Part shown: positions 45,934-57,105 of the stretch, piece after piece | How positions within the stretch are numbered: position 1 is the first letter of the stretch | Layout: each line of letters starts with the position of its first letter | NCBI GenBank assembly: GCA_022701365.1 | Contig: JAKUHH010000201.1 | Span: 1,116,001 to 1,180,000 of the forward strand | From: Mycocentrospora acerina | Lineage: Eukaryota > Ascomycota > Dothideomycetes > Pleosporales | Reading direction: 5' to 3' | Length of the DNA stretch: 64,000 bases | Notes under the pieces: model-generated | What the model was told of the DNA's origin: nothing | Seen by the model: only the letters and a program-made list of their open reading frames with translations | Database searches by the model: none | Program-made: the position numbers and the translations under genes

Positions 45934-46533
45934 ACTTTGATGACCAAGGGAGGGAGAGGAAGAAGACGAAGAAGATGATGAGAATAAAGAACAAGGGGAA
46001 GACGAATAAGAAGAGGAAGAAGAAGATGACGACGACGATGATGACGAAGAATAAGATGAATAAGAAGAAGCAAGAGCTCAAGTAGCTGCCGCATAGATGG
46101 CAATATGATTACGACCATGACTTGTAGTTGATGTTGTTGTTGATGTTGATGTTGATGTTGATGTTGATGTTGATGTTGATGATGTTGATGTTGTTGATGT
46201 TGATATTGTTGATGTTGATATTGTTGATGTTGATATTGTTGATGTTGATATTGTTGATATTGTTGATGATGATGATGATGATTTAATTGCTTGCTTCTAA
46301 TACAGCCCATTCCATTCCCTTCCCTTCCATCTCATCTCATCTCATTTCATCTAATCTCAACTTGTCCAGTATGCACAAATCATTCCTCTCTCTCTCTCTC
46401 TCTCTCTCTCCTGAAATAAACAGCTTTTTCCCTCAACGCCCTCCACTCACTCACATCCATCCACATCCACCAATCCATCCATCCATTCACACCCCCAAGA
46501 GGATGATGACAATAATAATAATAACACTAACAA
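45934..46533. repeat. Convergent 3' region made of simple repeats
   Basis: 600 bp between the 3' ends of PUP1 and ARP4. 45945-46080 is a purine-rich GAA/GAC/GAT run. 46124-46285 is a (GTTGAT)n-type minisatellite that reads as His/Gln repeats on the minus strand. 46386-46410 is a CT microsatellite. Near 46510 there is an (ATA)n run. Open frames here are products of the repeats. Confidence 0.8.
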
Positions 46534-47995
46534 TCATCTACACCTCTTCTCGACAATCCCCGCCCCATGCTCCTCATACTCCTTGCGACTAATCCACAGC
46601 TGGTGGAAACTGCCCAAGCTCGCCAGAATACTGCCCCCAATCCACGCCGCGTACTTGCGCTCCACCACGCTCCCAGGCGCAATCAGCTTGTTGCGCGTGC
46701 TGGGGAAAATCGAATTCATCTCCCAGTTGAGCCGCTCGTTGAACTTGTACAGCAGCGTGCTTCCGCCCGTCACCACAATGTTGGAGAGGAGCAAGGGGCG
46801 CATGTCGGCGTCGACTTGCTGCACCGCCGCCTGCACGAGGCGCGGGATCGTGTGTTCGTCCTTGGGGCGGGGGGATGTGTCCGAGGTGAGGGCTGCCGAG
46901 GCGTCAAAGAGACCTTCTGCGAGGCGGAAGCGCGGGGACGTGAAGATGGTGTTCCAGCCGTCGGGCATCTCAAAGGGGCGGCCGGGCGCGTTCTTGGCCA
47001 GGTCTTCGTTGTTGCCGGTGCTAAAACGGCCGGGTCCAGGCCAGACCTCGACGACGGATTCTTTGAATTCCGTCAGCACGCGCTCTTCCTCATTGAGGCG
47101 GAATGAGTCGCTGGGCGGGACGGCAAACGTCTTGTAGGCGGCGTTGGCGGGGGCGTTGGCGTCGACCTGGGACTTTGAGGCGACGACGTAGTGTGGCGTG
47201 AGGGGGATGGTGGGGTTGGACTGCGTAAACAGGGTGCGGATCTGGCTCGAGACAAAGTTGCCGGCGAGCGGCGACTTTTGCACGCCCTTGCGCAGCACCA
47301 TGCCGTCGACGACAGGCGTGACGGACGTGTGCGAGGCGCCCACGTCGATGATGATGCCTGAGGCCTTGCCCGAGGCAAAGGCGGCCAGCACGCCCGTCTT
47401 CTGCAAAAAGAAGGCGGGCGTGCCCCAGTCCTCCATGGCAATCTCAATGTACTTTTCGCGCGCCTTTGCGCTGTTCCAGCCCGGCTCCGTGACCAGCAGC
47501 GGGCTGTCGTCGAGCGGCCGCTCCTGGTTGTCCACAATCTTGTCAATGTCCACGTCCATGGCCTCGCCGTCGGCGTCGTTGAGCCCGTTCTTGGCCGGGT
47601 CGGTGGCGCGGGCGCCCGTCAGTCGGCTCGTCATGGTGTACTCCCACAGCTTGGCCGCCGTGTCCCAGTCCTCGACAATGCCGTCGGCGCCCCAGTAGTT
47701 CTTAATCTCCAGCCCGTTGGCCGGCGAGTGGATCGCATTCTCGCCAAACAGGTACTGCGACCCAGCGTCCGAGTCGATCTGGCCGTAGAAGGACGGGCAC
47801 ACCGACTTGGGCACGTCCTCGCCTGCGAAGCCCGCGCGCGTCGACGAGTAGCCCGGGTCGAGCACAATCGCCGAGACCTCGTCTGTGGGGGGCTCGTCAG
47901 AATGTGCCTGTGGTGCAGCGTGGGGGGAGGGGGGCGTGGCTACCTCCGGCGTACTCGCCCGCAGCGGGTGCGTTTGATGAGTTGGGGATGTTCAT
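46534..47995 (-). CDS. ARP4: Actin-related protein Arp4
   Basis: Predicted 466-residue nuclear actin-related protein shared by the NuA4 acetyltransferase and the INO80 and SWR1 remodellers. Exons 47944-47995 and 46534-47882 flank a 61-nt intron with a GTAGCC donor and join to 1401 nt. The start MNIPNSSNAP leads into DEVSAIVLDPGYSSTRAGFAGED, the actin phosphate-binding region with Arp4-type changes. The second phosphate loop (IIIDVGASHTSVTPV) and the adenosine motif (VVTGGSTLLYKFNERL) are present. The C terminus is WISRKEYEEHGAGIVEKRC. An Arp4-specific insert lies at about residues 95-130 (ARATDPAKNG, EAMDVDIDK). The gene is divergent from GUP1. Confidence 0.93.
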
Positions 47996-48333
47996 CGCGC
48001 GCTCGTGTCGCAATGCGCAAAGCTTCAGTGCAGCCTGCCCACAGTCCGGCGCTTCGGTTGTCGCGTGATGGCGGCTGGATTGCAACGGCAGCTCGATTGA
48101 CGCGCGATGACGGGTCACGGGGCGTGGTGTGGGCGTGTCGACGTGCAGACGTGGGGTGGGCGGTTTGGTGTTGAAGGCAAGGTCGCGAGCTCAGGGTAGA
48201 GCTTCACCTCACCTCGCCTGCACGCCCACCTACCCACCTACCTCTGCGAGAGGCGCCCCCACACAACGCCACACCACCCACCGCCGCCGAACAACCCGGC
48301 CTCGGACATGAAGAGATAGCATTGGACACCACC
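47996..48333. promoter_or_regulatory. Divergent promoter region ARP4/GUP1
   Basis: 338 bp between head-to-head starts, GC-rich on the ARP4 side and ACC/CCA-rich on the GUP1 side. Nothing specific is recognised beyond a short CCTACC direct repeat near 48225-48242. Confidence 0.6.
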
Positions 48334-50396
48334 ATGGCGCTCAAGTACTTTCGCCAGCTCTACTCGCTCGATACCCTCGACACTCGCTTCGTCATCCCGG
48401 CCACCGCGCCCCCTAGAGAAGCTCTCGAAGCCGCCAGGCTTGACCCAGCAGGCCCCCTACCAATTCAAAATGGCAAAGGAAAGAGCAAGAACTCTGACCA
48501 CGTCGTCCACCCGTCACGATGGAACACCCCCGAGTTCTTCCTGTACACTGTCGTCGTTTGCCTTTGCGTCTTCTTCATGATGAAGTCGGTCGTCGATGTA
48601 TCAAAAGGTCTGCCACACCCAAGAACCACTACAACGACCACATCTGACTTGGTTGGTCATAGTATCACACCCAAACTACTCCAAGTTCTCTCATCTTCTC
48701 TCAGACGGCTGGATACCAGGCCGTAAAGTAGTACGTTGCTCCCCCTGTCACATGCTTGGAGATGCTAACTCCGGCAGGACAATGTTGATGCCCAGTACTC
48801 TGGATTTCGTCAAAACATCCCATACCTTTTTATTGTAGTACTACTCCACCCTCTTCTGCGCAAGGCCTATGATGTGTTTTGGAGAGCAGACACGTACACC
48901 CAAGTTCGGCCATCATCAGGAAATGGAGGCCTCACCATGGGCCTGACTCCTTCGGCTGCGGCAGATGCTCGTCTCAACCAGCGCATCTCCTTTGACGTGG
49001 GTTTTGCTGTCATTTTCCTCGCCGCTCTGCACGGTCTATCCATCTTCAAAGTTTTAGCCATCTTATACCTCAACTACTCAATTGCAACAAAGCTGCCAAG
49101 ATCCTATGTTCCAGGTGCAACATGGCTTTTCAATGTTGGTATTCTATTCGCCAACGAGTTTTCGAGAGGCTACACATACGATTCCATTGTCCGACTGTTT
49201 CTTCCTACGCCAGCCTCGGCAAAGGGATTGTCATCCCCCAACTTTGGCCATACGCTTGACAGCTACGGCGGCCTCATCCCACGGTGGGAAGTCCTTTTCA
49301 ACTTCACTGTCCTCCGCCTCATCAGCTTCAACCTCGACTACTACTGGAGCCTCAACACACGAGCCGGAAATTCTATCGAAGTAATTCCTCCCTCCCTTCT
49401 CTCCTCGGTGTAGCTAATAACCCCAAGAAGAAGCAGCTCGACCCCTCCAACCTCTCCGAACGTGACCGCGTCACCATCCCGGCAAAATCTACAGACTTTT
49501 CCTTCCGTAACTACTTTGCCTACACAATGTACTCGCCGCTCTTTCTCGCTGGCCCAATCATAACCTTCAACGACTACATTTCCCAGTCGCGCCACCGACC
49601 TCATAGCATCACAACCAAGCGCACCACTCTCTACATCATCCGCTTCATCGTCGTCCTTCTCACAATGGAAATCATGATTCACTACATGTACATGGTCGCC
49701 ATCTTCCATGCCAAGCCCGACTGGTCAAACTACACGCCCGCCCAACTCAGCATGCTCGGCTTCTTCAACCTCAAACACATCTGGCTGAAGCTCCTCATCC
49801 CATGGCGATTCTTCCGCCTCTGGTCTCTACTCGACGGCATAGACCCCCCAGAAAACATGGTCCGCTGCATGTCCGACAACTACTCCGTCATGCACTTTTG
49901 GCGCGGCTGGCACCGCAGCTTCAACAAATGGAGTCTGCGCTACCTTTACATCCCTCTTGGTGGAAGCGCCACGCCAGGTCTCTGGGGCAAAGTACGATCC
50001 ATGCTCAGCTACCTCGCCGTCTTTACCTTTGTCGCCATCTGGCACGATATTCAGCTGCGACTGCTCATGTGGGGATGGCTCGTCACGCTCTTTGTTCTCC
50101 CCGAAATCATCGCCAGCTACATCTTCCCTGCGCACAAATGGAAAGACAGCCCTAATGCGTACCGCTTGCTGTGTGGCGTTGGTGCTGTCGGCGAGATCCT
50201 ACTCCTCATGATGGCGAATCTCGTTGGATTTGCACTCGGAGTAGACGGCTTGGTGGAGCTTATGAAGGGGATTGTGGGCAGCTGGGCGGGCTGGACGTTT
50301 CTCGTTGGAGCGTGCGGCGCGCTGTTCATGGCCGTGCAGATGATGTTTGAGTGGAGGGAGGGCGAAAAGCGGAGAGGCATCAACATGAAGTGTTGA
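48334..50396 (+). CDS. GUP1: Gup1, MBOAT acyltransferase for GPI-anchor remodelling
   Basis: Predicted 637-residue multi-pass ER membrane protein that re-acylates the lipid of GPI anchors; yeast mutants also show glycerol-uptake and wall defects. Exons 48334-48607, 48663-48730, 48778-49380 and 49428-50396 join to 1914 nt. A cytosolic N terminus is followed by about 10-11 hydrophobic segments. The MBOAT core reads MHFWRGWHRSFNKWSLRYLY, and the invariant histidine lies in FVAIWHDI. The junction GRKV-DNVDAQYSGFRQNIPYL matches the fungal Gup1 pattern. Introns are 55, 47 and 47 nt. The second exon is only 68 nt, but phase and signals agree. The ATG has ccATGg context. Confidence 0.93.
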
Positions 50397-51127
50397 TTTA
50401 GTTTAGTTCAGCCAACTTGTCATGTGTTTGATAGATGGCAATGTATTACTATTTTGTTGTTACTGTTGTTGATAGGTCTGTACTCTTTTGTACCAATGCA
50501 ATAATAATACATTGTACATTCCTCTCCCGCACCACATACTCTCCACCTCTTTCTCCTTCTCCTTCTCCTTCAAACAATCATCGCATTCCTTCCCTCTGAT
50601 GATGATGTGTATACAAGTGTAGATATAGATGCGGATTTATAAAACAGATTTGGTTGGGATTCTCGCCCCACTATCATCCACATATATTCAAAGATGTAAA
50701 TAATTTTGATTCAAAGCCTTGTAGGTATGAAGTCTTTGTACATCCTTTTTTTTTTAAGTTCGTTGTGCATACATGTGAAGACCGAGTCAAAACACCGAGT
50801 ACGTTGATCACATATATATGTATATATATATATACATCGACGCACAAGTGGTAAATTGAAAAAATAAAAAATAAAAAAATTGGTCGATGGGATTCCAGTG
50901 GACGACGAAAGGAGTGACTCCAGTACAACAACAACAACAAAAAAACCCCTCCCATCACACAAAGTAGCAACGACATCTCAAAGTGGCAAGGTGAAGAAGA
51001 AGAAAGAAAATCATAACTTCATTCATTAGACAATCCCGAAAAATCTTTGGTATCCGCTCGCTAAGTCGACATTAAACAAAAGAGAAAGAAAAAAAATAGT
51101 AGTAGAAAAGTCCTTCATCCCAAAAAC
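50397..51127. other. Convergent intergenic region
   Basis: 731 bp between the 3' ends of GUP1 and the DUF2985 gene. It contains CTTCTC repeats near 50553-50570, a TATATA run at about 50812-50835 and A-rich stretches to 51110. No gene is supported. Confidence 0.55.
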
Positions 51128-53357
51128 TCATGGATAGGCGCTTTCTGCCTTGTGGTCCCCACTCTTATTATACCCCTTTCTCATCACATCCAAGCTGAAG
51201 CTCCTCCTTTCCTTCTTATCACCTTCATCCTCCCTCTCACTTTCACTCTCTCGCTCCTTCTTCTCCTTGACTTTTTGGATTGCTTCCTCAGTCAGCTCCT
51301 GTCGATTCATTCGCTCTAGGACGTCCGTTTTCCTGGTCTTCTTGTCGCCCAGCCAGATCAACAAACCGGCAGTCGCATTGCAAGTGATGGAGCAACACAG
51401 GATGACGGTAGTGATCGCAAACGGTCGATTCTTGTAGTAGATGCCCCATGTTGTTGCGCCAAGGGAGATTTGCAGCAGGGAGTGGCAGTCGAGTAGGACG
51501 ACAATGGCGACAAGGAGGCGCAGCGGAAAGGCGTGATGTGTTTCTGTTTCATGGGGTTTGTAAAAGGAGTGTGACTTGCAAAATTTTGTCTGGTGATGTT
51601 CGAGTTTGGCTTGCTGTTTTGGGGTGAGGACAGTGAACTCCCATTGTTGCTCTGGGTCTTCGGGATTGGTGATTCGTGGTGCAGAAATGGGCGCATTAGT
51701 TGAAGGGAGATCGTTGGGGTCGCTGAGCTCGGGGAGCATGTCCTTCTTTCGGCGGGACCAGGTAAAGTGGTGGTAGTGCGCAATGTAAATCATGTGGTAT
51801 GTGTCTACTGCGCGGAAAGGGGCGAGACCATCACCGACAACGGCAAAGAGAGCTACTAGGACGCTGTCGATGATGTGGACAACGTAGATTTGCTTTCCGC
51901 CAACGTTGACCCAACCGATCAAGAACAAGACCCATGCGAGACCAAACAATGTGATGAGAGTAGCGTAGAGTGTGACAAGGAAGCCCAAAGCTAGTAAAAG
52001 GTTAGTGATGCTTGAAAACCCGGAATAGAATTGATACTCACGTCTCCTAACATACTGTCCGAACCCTCTCATCGTGCGCTTGAATTTGGATCTCTTAGAA
52101 TGCAACATGTGTCGCACATGATCATTCACTTCCGCCTTATCGTCCTTGCTCCAGCCCTCCAAAGAGGTACCATGGGGAAGCACTGCAAAGCGGGAGTCGC
52201 TCAGCTGCGAGTCAATGGTAGCCAGGGTGGCTACTGTAGTACCAGTCGAATACCGCTGCAATCTAGGAGCAGTCGGCTCCTCATGTTGAGCTGCTTGGGC
52301 GCGTGCGATCATTCGGTTGATATCTTCAAGACTCTCATTCTCACCTGGTGCTCGTCGAAGATTGTAAGTAGGTCGACGATTGAGCCAGGGAAGATTTGGA
52401 ATGAACAGGGAATTTTGTACGTTGGTCAACGAGGTCAGTGTTGCAACCTCGGGATCTACAACAGTCAGTCTACTATTATATTCATATTGTAGACAAGACA
52501 TACCAATAGTGTCCAAAACATCAACCATGCCTGATGAGTAGTCGGCATACGAGTAGTCCATATTTGGGGCTGGCGATGACTGCCTATGCGTGGCCTCCAG
52601 TTCATGGCCTTTCCCCATGTCTTCGTTCTTGTCCTTGTTGTGCCAAAAAGGCAGTCGCAGTTGCATGGCACTCTTGACCCTTCGCAGCCGACTTGGTTCT
52701 GGTGATTGTGCTGTGACTGTGGAGTCAGATGACCTCGACGGAACTTGCTCGAGTGCGCAGTCCTCTTGAATTTCTGGCAGTGGCGCGTTTAGTCTAGCTG
52801 TTGAGGCATTCTGGTGTTGTGATATTTGTTGCAAAGCATTGGAAGATGGCATTCTCCTTATCCCTATGCTTGCCTGTCGAATACCCATTTGAGGTCGAAG
52901 CTGCTGTTGGTATTGTTGTTGCTGAGGCGACCCTCTATTTGGTGCAGAGTTACTCCTTGTTCGTCTTGGAGTTGGAGACGGAGTACTTAATGGGGATCAG
53001 CAATCGCAATCTCTTTCAACGCTGTTTTAAAATTCACCTTTGTACGCCTCTCGACGAAGGGGTCCCATACTTGACAGGCTTCGGCACGGGTATGCCAGCG
53101 TCAATAGATGATTGCAAGGAAGTTGGAGGTTCGACAACAAGACGTTGTGTTGAATGATCACTTGGCACTGCAAAGTCGCGCGCCGCGGTTCCAGGGAGAG
53201 GTCCTATGTAACCTTCATTCACACCAATCAAGCTTGCGTTGTCGTGGGGTGCGAGCGAGGCTTGTGGGACAGAAAGAGATCCAGATCCAGTACCCTGCGA
53301 GGCAGCCTCGGCCAATCTATTGCGCGCGGAGCGCGTCTTCACCTTGAGCTTATCCAT
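51128..53357 (-). CDS. DUF2985 integral membrane protein
   Basis: Predicted 692-residue membrane protein of a fungal family of unknown function. Exons 53038-53357, 52504-52985, 52042-52455 and 51128-51990 join to 2079 nt. The N-terminal 380 residues are hydrophilic (Ser, Pro, Gln-rich). Four hydrophobic segments follow: LGFLVTLYATLITLFGLAW with LFLIGWV, VLVALFAVVGDGLAPF, LLVAIVVLLDCHSLLQISLG, and ITTVILCCSITCNATAGLLI. Between the second and third lies the conserved AHYHHFTWSRRKKDMLPEL, then a cytosolic loop. The C terminus is highly charged (Glu/Arg/Lys). The WxLFLIGW, IIDSVLVALF and RAVDTYHMIYIAHYHH pattern is the DUF2985 signature. Cell location is not evident from the sequence. Introns are 48-52 nt. 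Confidence 0.85.
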
Positions 53358-54133
53358 CAGGCGCCTTCAAAAAGGTTGGAAACGAGGGTGAATGTCACGA
53401 TTTTTTCAGGGTAAACATGCTTTATGTCTAGGAACAACGCTGTCCCAGGCTGGGATTGGGGCCAGGGCTTTTGGCAGGTAAGCTTGGAACGATCAGTTGG
53501 CAGGTCTAGGCAAGCGACGTCATACCGCCCAGGTGTTCCAACCTCCCTTTTCGTGATTTTTGGATCTGCGGGGAGACCTTGCAGAGGAGACACACCGCCC
53601 ATCTTTTGCCATGTTTGGAAACAGACAATAGCTACTAGTTCATAGGACTGTGCAGGGTGTGCTTCTGTCCGGCGTCAATTCTCCAGCAGCCCCAGACACT
53701 GCTGTCCGATCTCCATCTCAGTCTCACCCTTGTCACGATTCGAGATCCATGTATGAGGCGGCTATCGGATCATTTCGCTTACAGTGGGGCAGCAGCGCTA
53801 TCAAGGCCCATGCTTTGTTCATTCCATCCTTTCTTTTTGGATATGTGGATGGCAACAAGGGGATTCCCTCATCCATTTTCTACTATTGTGGTCGACTTGA
53901 TGTTTCTTTCCTCGTGACAAAATGCAGGGCAAGGTCCGCTATGATAGTTTCAACGTCTTCTAGTGGGCGGACCCTTGTTCTCTAGCGTGTCCCTACTTTT
54001 GGCTGACGTCTCTCGCGCAGTATGGAACGCGTGCGACGACATCATCGTGCATTGTCTTATATCGACAGTCACAAAGCGGGCGTTCAGGGGCGAGGAAAGT
54101 GTTGATGTTTTTCAAAATGTTGAGGGAATCACA
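53358..54133. other. Intergenic region upstream of the DUF2985 gene
   Basis: 776 bp that must hold the DUF2985 promoter and the 3' flank of the F-box-type fragment. Overlapping short frames at 53650-53985 have no recognisable content. Confidence 0.5.
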
Positions 54134-55054
54134 TCAACTAATCCCACCCATGTCATGACCATCATTCACCTCATCTTGCAACCCCTCCAGGATATATCCC
54201 CACTGATCGATATAGGAATCTTCGAATCCCTCCGCACACCAGCTAGTATGCAGGCATCCCATCCACTCCTTTTTCCACACTCCCCTTTCAAAAAATGCTT
54301 GCAACATGCGCACAGTTGGCACCTCTTCTCCCCTGCTATTTCTCCCCAAGTCAAAAAACAATCCCCGTCTCTTCGTCACCGGCGCGTAAAACTCCCGCAA
54401 GCTCACCAGTTTCAGCGCTTTCCGCTCAGCCATTCCCGGATATTTTCCCCTCATTTCTCGAGCAAGCCTAAACCATCCCTTCTCTGTGACGTCGCAGCCC
54501 ACCGCCCTAGATAAATCCTCTTCTGAGTTGAGATCTTTCAGATGAACCAGTGAGACAAGCGTAATCTGCTCAATCTCCAGCATTAAATTCTTTGACGCGC
54601 AATAAGTGAATACCTGTTCCATTAGCTGGTATTGGATAGCAAATCCATGCAAACAGAGTCGTTTCAAAGATGGCGCAAATGACTTCTGCAGAATGGGTTC
54701 AAAGAAACTCTGTGTAGCTTTCCTGCGCATCCAAGTGTCTTCCCTGTCCTCTTGAAAGCGTCTCCATTCGAATCTCAACTCTTCTAGTTGCGAGAACGAA
54801 GATAGTGGCTTGACCCAGTCAGAACCAGAGGTTCTCTGGGAGACACCGAGGTCAAGCTTGCGGATCTGTGCGTGTTTGTGCAGCTTGATGGGCGTGTAGA
54901 ATATTTTGCATGATGCGAGCCTCTCGAATCTCTTATCGAAGCGTGAGCGGACCATGACTGTTGAATAGATCTGAAGAGTCTGGAGCTGGGTATAAGAGGT
55001 GTTTGGGAGATAGAAACAGGTGACATCCTGTTGGTCAGGGTTATTATGTGTCAT
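54134..55054 (-). CDS. Hypothetical protein, possibly the C-terminal part of an F-box/LRR protein
   Basis: An intronless 306-codon frame with protein-like composition. It has leucine-rich blocks resembling degenerate LRRs (SQLEELRFEWRRF, LKRLCLHGFAI, IEQITLVSLVHL) and ends in a Trp-rich helical tail (DQWGYILEGLQDEV). Fungal F-box proteins of this look begin with an F-box of about 45 residues and are 400-600 residues long. Here the first ATG enters directly into the LRR-like part and no F-box is seen upstream. It may be a decayed or truncated family member, or the first exon may be missed. I cannot name a substrate. Confidence is higher that it is or was coding than for its family. Confidence 0.5.
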   Translation of the reverse strand: MTHNNPDQQDVTCFYLPNTSYTQLQTLQIYSTVMVRSRFDKRFERLASCKIFYTPIKLHKHAQIRKLDLGVSQRTSGSDWVKPLSSFSQLEELRFEWRRFQEDREDTWMRRKATQSFFEPILQKSFAPSLKRLCLHGFAIQYQLMEQVFTYCASKNLMLEIEQITLVSLVHLKDLNSEEDLSRAVGCDVTEKGWFRLAREMRGKYPGMAERKALKLVSLREFYAPVTKRRGLFFDLGRNSRGEEVPTVRMLQAFFERGVWKKEWMGCLHTSWCAEGFEDSYIDQWGYILEGLQDEVNDGHDMGGIS

Positions 55055-55455
55055 AGTCAGTGCATAGTATACCGGAATTTGAAGGTTGAGATCAATGATG
55101 GACTACTACTTTATAACGGCAAAGTTTCTGATCGGCGTTTTCCGAGTCAATTAGGGAGACAATTAGGTCTAAATCTGATAAGACTTTATTGCTGAGACAT
55201 GCACCATCGTACTAGAGATGAATACGCTTTTTCCTCGGAATAAGCGACTGAGAATAACTCACGACGTCTATCTTCTGAATAACACTGTGCGAGTAGCCCG
55301 TCCTAAAGAATTGGAAAACTCCACCCACGGGTTCAGATGCAATCCAGCATCCAATACAACTGACGAGTTGCCTTCCTTGTATAACGCCAATGCCATGCAG
55401 CTCTACAAATCTTCAATGCATATCATCAATCGTACCTCGTGAATCATATCCTACT
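55055..55455. other. Intergenic region between the F-box-type gene and JJJ1
   Basis: 401 bp. A plus-strand 74-codon frame at 55218-55442 has no recognisable features. The region should include the upstream sequence of the F-box-type gene and the JJJ1 terminator. Confidence 0.5.
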
Positions 55456-57105
55456 CTACTTTCTTTTGCCTTTTTTCTTTCCTCCTCCACCGCTCACTGT
55501 CTTCAGTGCAGCATGCTTGGGGTGATCCTGCAGGTGCTGGTGGAGCTGGCTCTTAGAGGGGAAAGCAGCATCACATCCCAAACACTTGTTCTGTGCACCA
55601 GGCTCATCTTCTTCGGCCTGTTTGGCAGCCTTTTTGGCACGCTTTTGGGCTGCTTTGCCGAGCTTGGGAACTGTAGCATCGGGCTGTGGAGTTTCTGTGG
55701 CTTCAGTGGCTTCAGTGAATGGTTCCGCAGTTGAGGATGCGAGGCGGGCTTCGATCTCGGAGCGCGATGCGTATTCGTCGTCATCATCTTCTTCATCGTG
55801 CTCGACTGGCTTGATGTCCTCGACTGGATCAGGTTTGAACGCGATCTCATCGGGTAGCGAATCTTCTAAATTCTTCTCCTCCTCGCTGTCGAGATAGTCA
55901 TCTTCCATATTAAGCTTGTCAGTTTTCCCTGTGAGGCCGTGTACTGAATTCTTCAAATCGTCCGCCTCAGAACTAGCATCACCACCATCTTCCGCAGGGG
56001 TGACAACACCACTACTGAGAACATCATCGTCCAAGTTCAGATGAGCATTGTCTTTCCGCATTTTCTTCTTGAGTGACTGGATTGCCTTTTGATGTTTCTT
56101 GCTCTTCTCGTGCGCTTCGTACTGTCGTTCACTCTTGAACGTCTTGCTGCACGCGACGCACTCGTAAATATCCTCTTCCACCTCCTCCTCTTCTTCTTCT
56201 TCCACCTCGTCAGCGGGTCGTTCTGTCGCCCAGCTGGGCATTGCCTGTGCTTCCTGCTCCAATTTCGCCAGATGTGCAGCACGCGATCGTGCGGCTTGAG
56301 CCTTCCTAGCATCTCGCGCAGCCTTTGCCTTGTCCTCGTCTGACTGGCGGTTGGGTGTGTATCGCGGGTCTCGCTTGCGTACAAAGGCGATGAGCGTCCT
56401 AACAGCGTCGTTGAAATCACGTCGACCGTCATCGCGGCATTTTTGGTTCTCCTTCTCCATGGCACGGCGGAAACGACGGTCGGGTGCGTCTGAGAGTCGA
56501 TAGACATCCAGCCATGCAAAGCTCTTTGCTGTTGCAAAACCATTCCATGCGGCATAGAAGTCACGCACCACGCCTTCGTAGTCGTCGTCTTTGTGGCCAA
56601 AAGAGGGATAAGTTGGTATGTCGATGCCCTCGTAGTCGGCTGCATATTCCTCCTCCCGCGCAAGCTGCTCGAACGTCTCGCGCACATAGCCAAAGAAGCC
56701 GTTGGGCGAGTCTGAGAAATCGACCTTGCCTCTGAACTTGCCCATCATACGAGCAAGGTCGTCGGCAGTCGTCACGCGCATGTTGCCCTGATAATGGTCC
56801 TCTGTCGCACCCTCCCCACTTCCACCCCGCAGTATGTCTCCCTCGTGCGCATCGTACCAGGCGCGTTCCTGCTCGTCAGAGAGGACTTCGTGCGCCGACT
56901 GGATCTCAGCGAAGAGGGCGGTGGTGCGCTCGACATCGCCGTAGTTGCGATCGGGGTGGAGTTCGAGCGCCTTCCTGCGGTACGCTTTCTTGATGTCATC
57001 CTGTGTCGCAGTCCGTTCTACACCAAGCAGCTCGTAGTAACTAGTCTTGACCTCGACGCTGCCGCCCGGCGTGGCGCCGCCTCCAGTCGACTGTGAGGCG
57101 CCCAT
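55456..57105 (-). CDS. JJJ1: Jjj1-type J-domain zinc-finger cochaperone
   Basis: Intronless 549-residue cytosolic Hsp40 that stimulates Hsp70 to release the shuttling factor Arx1 from the pre-60S ribosome. The J domain lies at about residues 21-90 with HPD at 50-52. A charged region follows, with RNKxx-type helices and a KKxAARDARKAQAARSRAAHL stretch near 270. The first C2H2 finger (YECVACSKTFKSERQYEAHE) is near 317-342. After an acidic, low-complexity linker the second finger (KCLGCDAAFPSKSQLHQHLQ) lies near 512-536, and the end is GGGGKKKGKRK. J domain plus two C2H2 fingers is diagnostic. The gene is divergent from the SPX-RING gene. Confidence 0.93.
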   Translation of the reverse strand: MGASQSTGGGATPGGSVEVKTSYYELLGVERTATQDDIKKAYRRKALELHPDRNYGDVERTTALFAEIQSAHEVLSDEQERAWYDAHEGDILRGGSGEGATEDHYQGNMRVTTADDLARMMGKFRGKVDFSDSPNGFFGYVRETFEQLAREEEYAADYEGIDIPTYPSFGHKDDDYEGVVRDFYAAWNGFATAKSFAWLDVYRLSDAPDRRFRRAMEKENQKCRDDGRRDFNDAVRTLIAFVRKRDPRYTPNRQSDEDKAKAARDARKAQAARSRAAHLAKLEQEAQAMPSWATERPADEVEEEEEEEVEEDIYECVACSKTFKSERQYEAHEKSKKHQKAIQSLKKKMRKDNAHLNLDDDVLSSGVVTPAEDGGDASSEADDLKNSVHGLTGKTDKLNMEDDYLDSEEEKNLEDSLPDEIAFKPDPVEDIKPVEHDEEDDDDEYASRSEIEARLASSTAEPFTEATEATETPQPDATVPKLGKAAQKRAKKAAKQAEEDEPGAQNKCLGCDAAFPSKSQLHQHLQDHPKHAALKTVSGGGGKKKGKRK

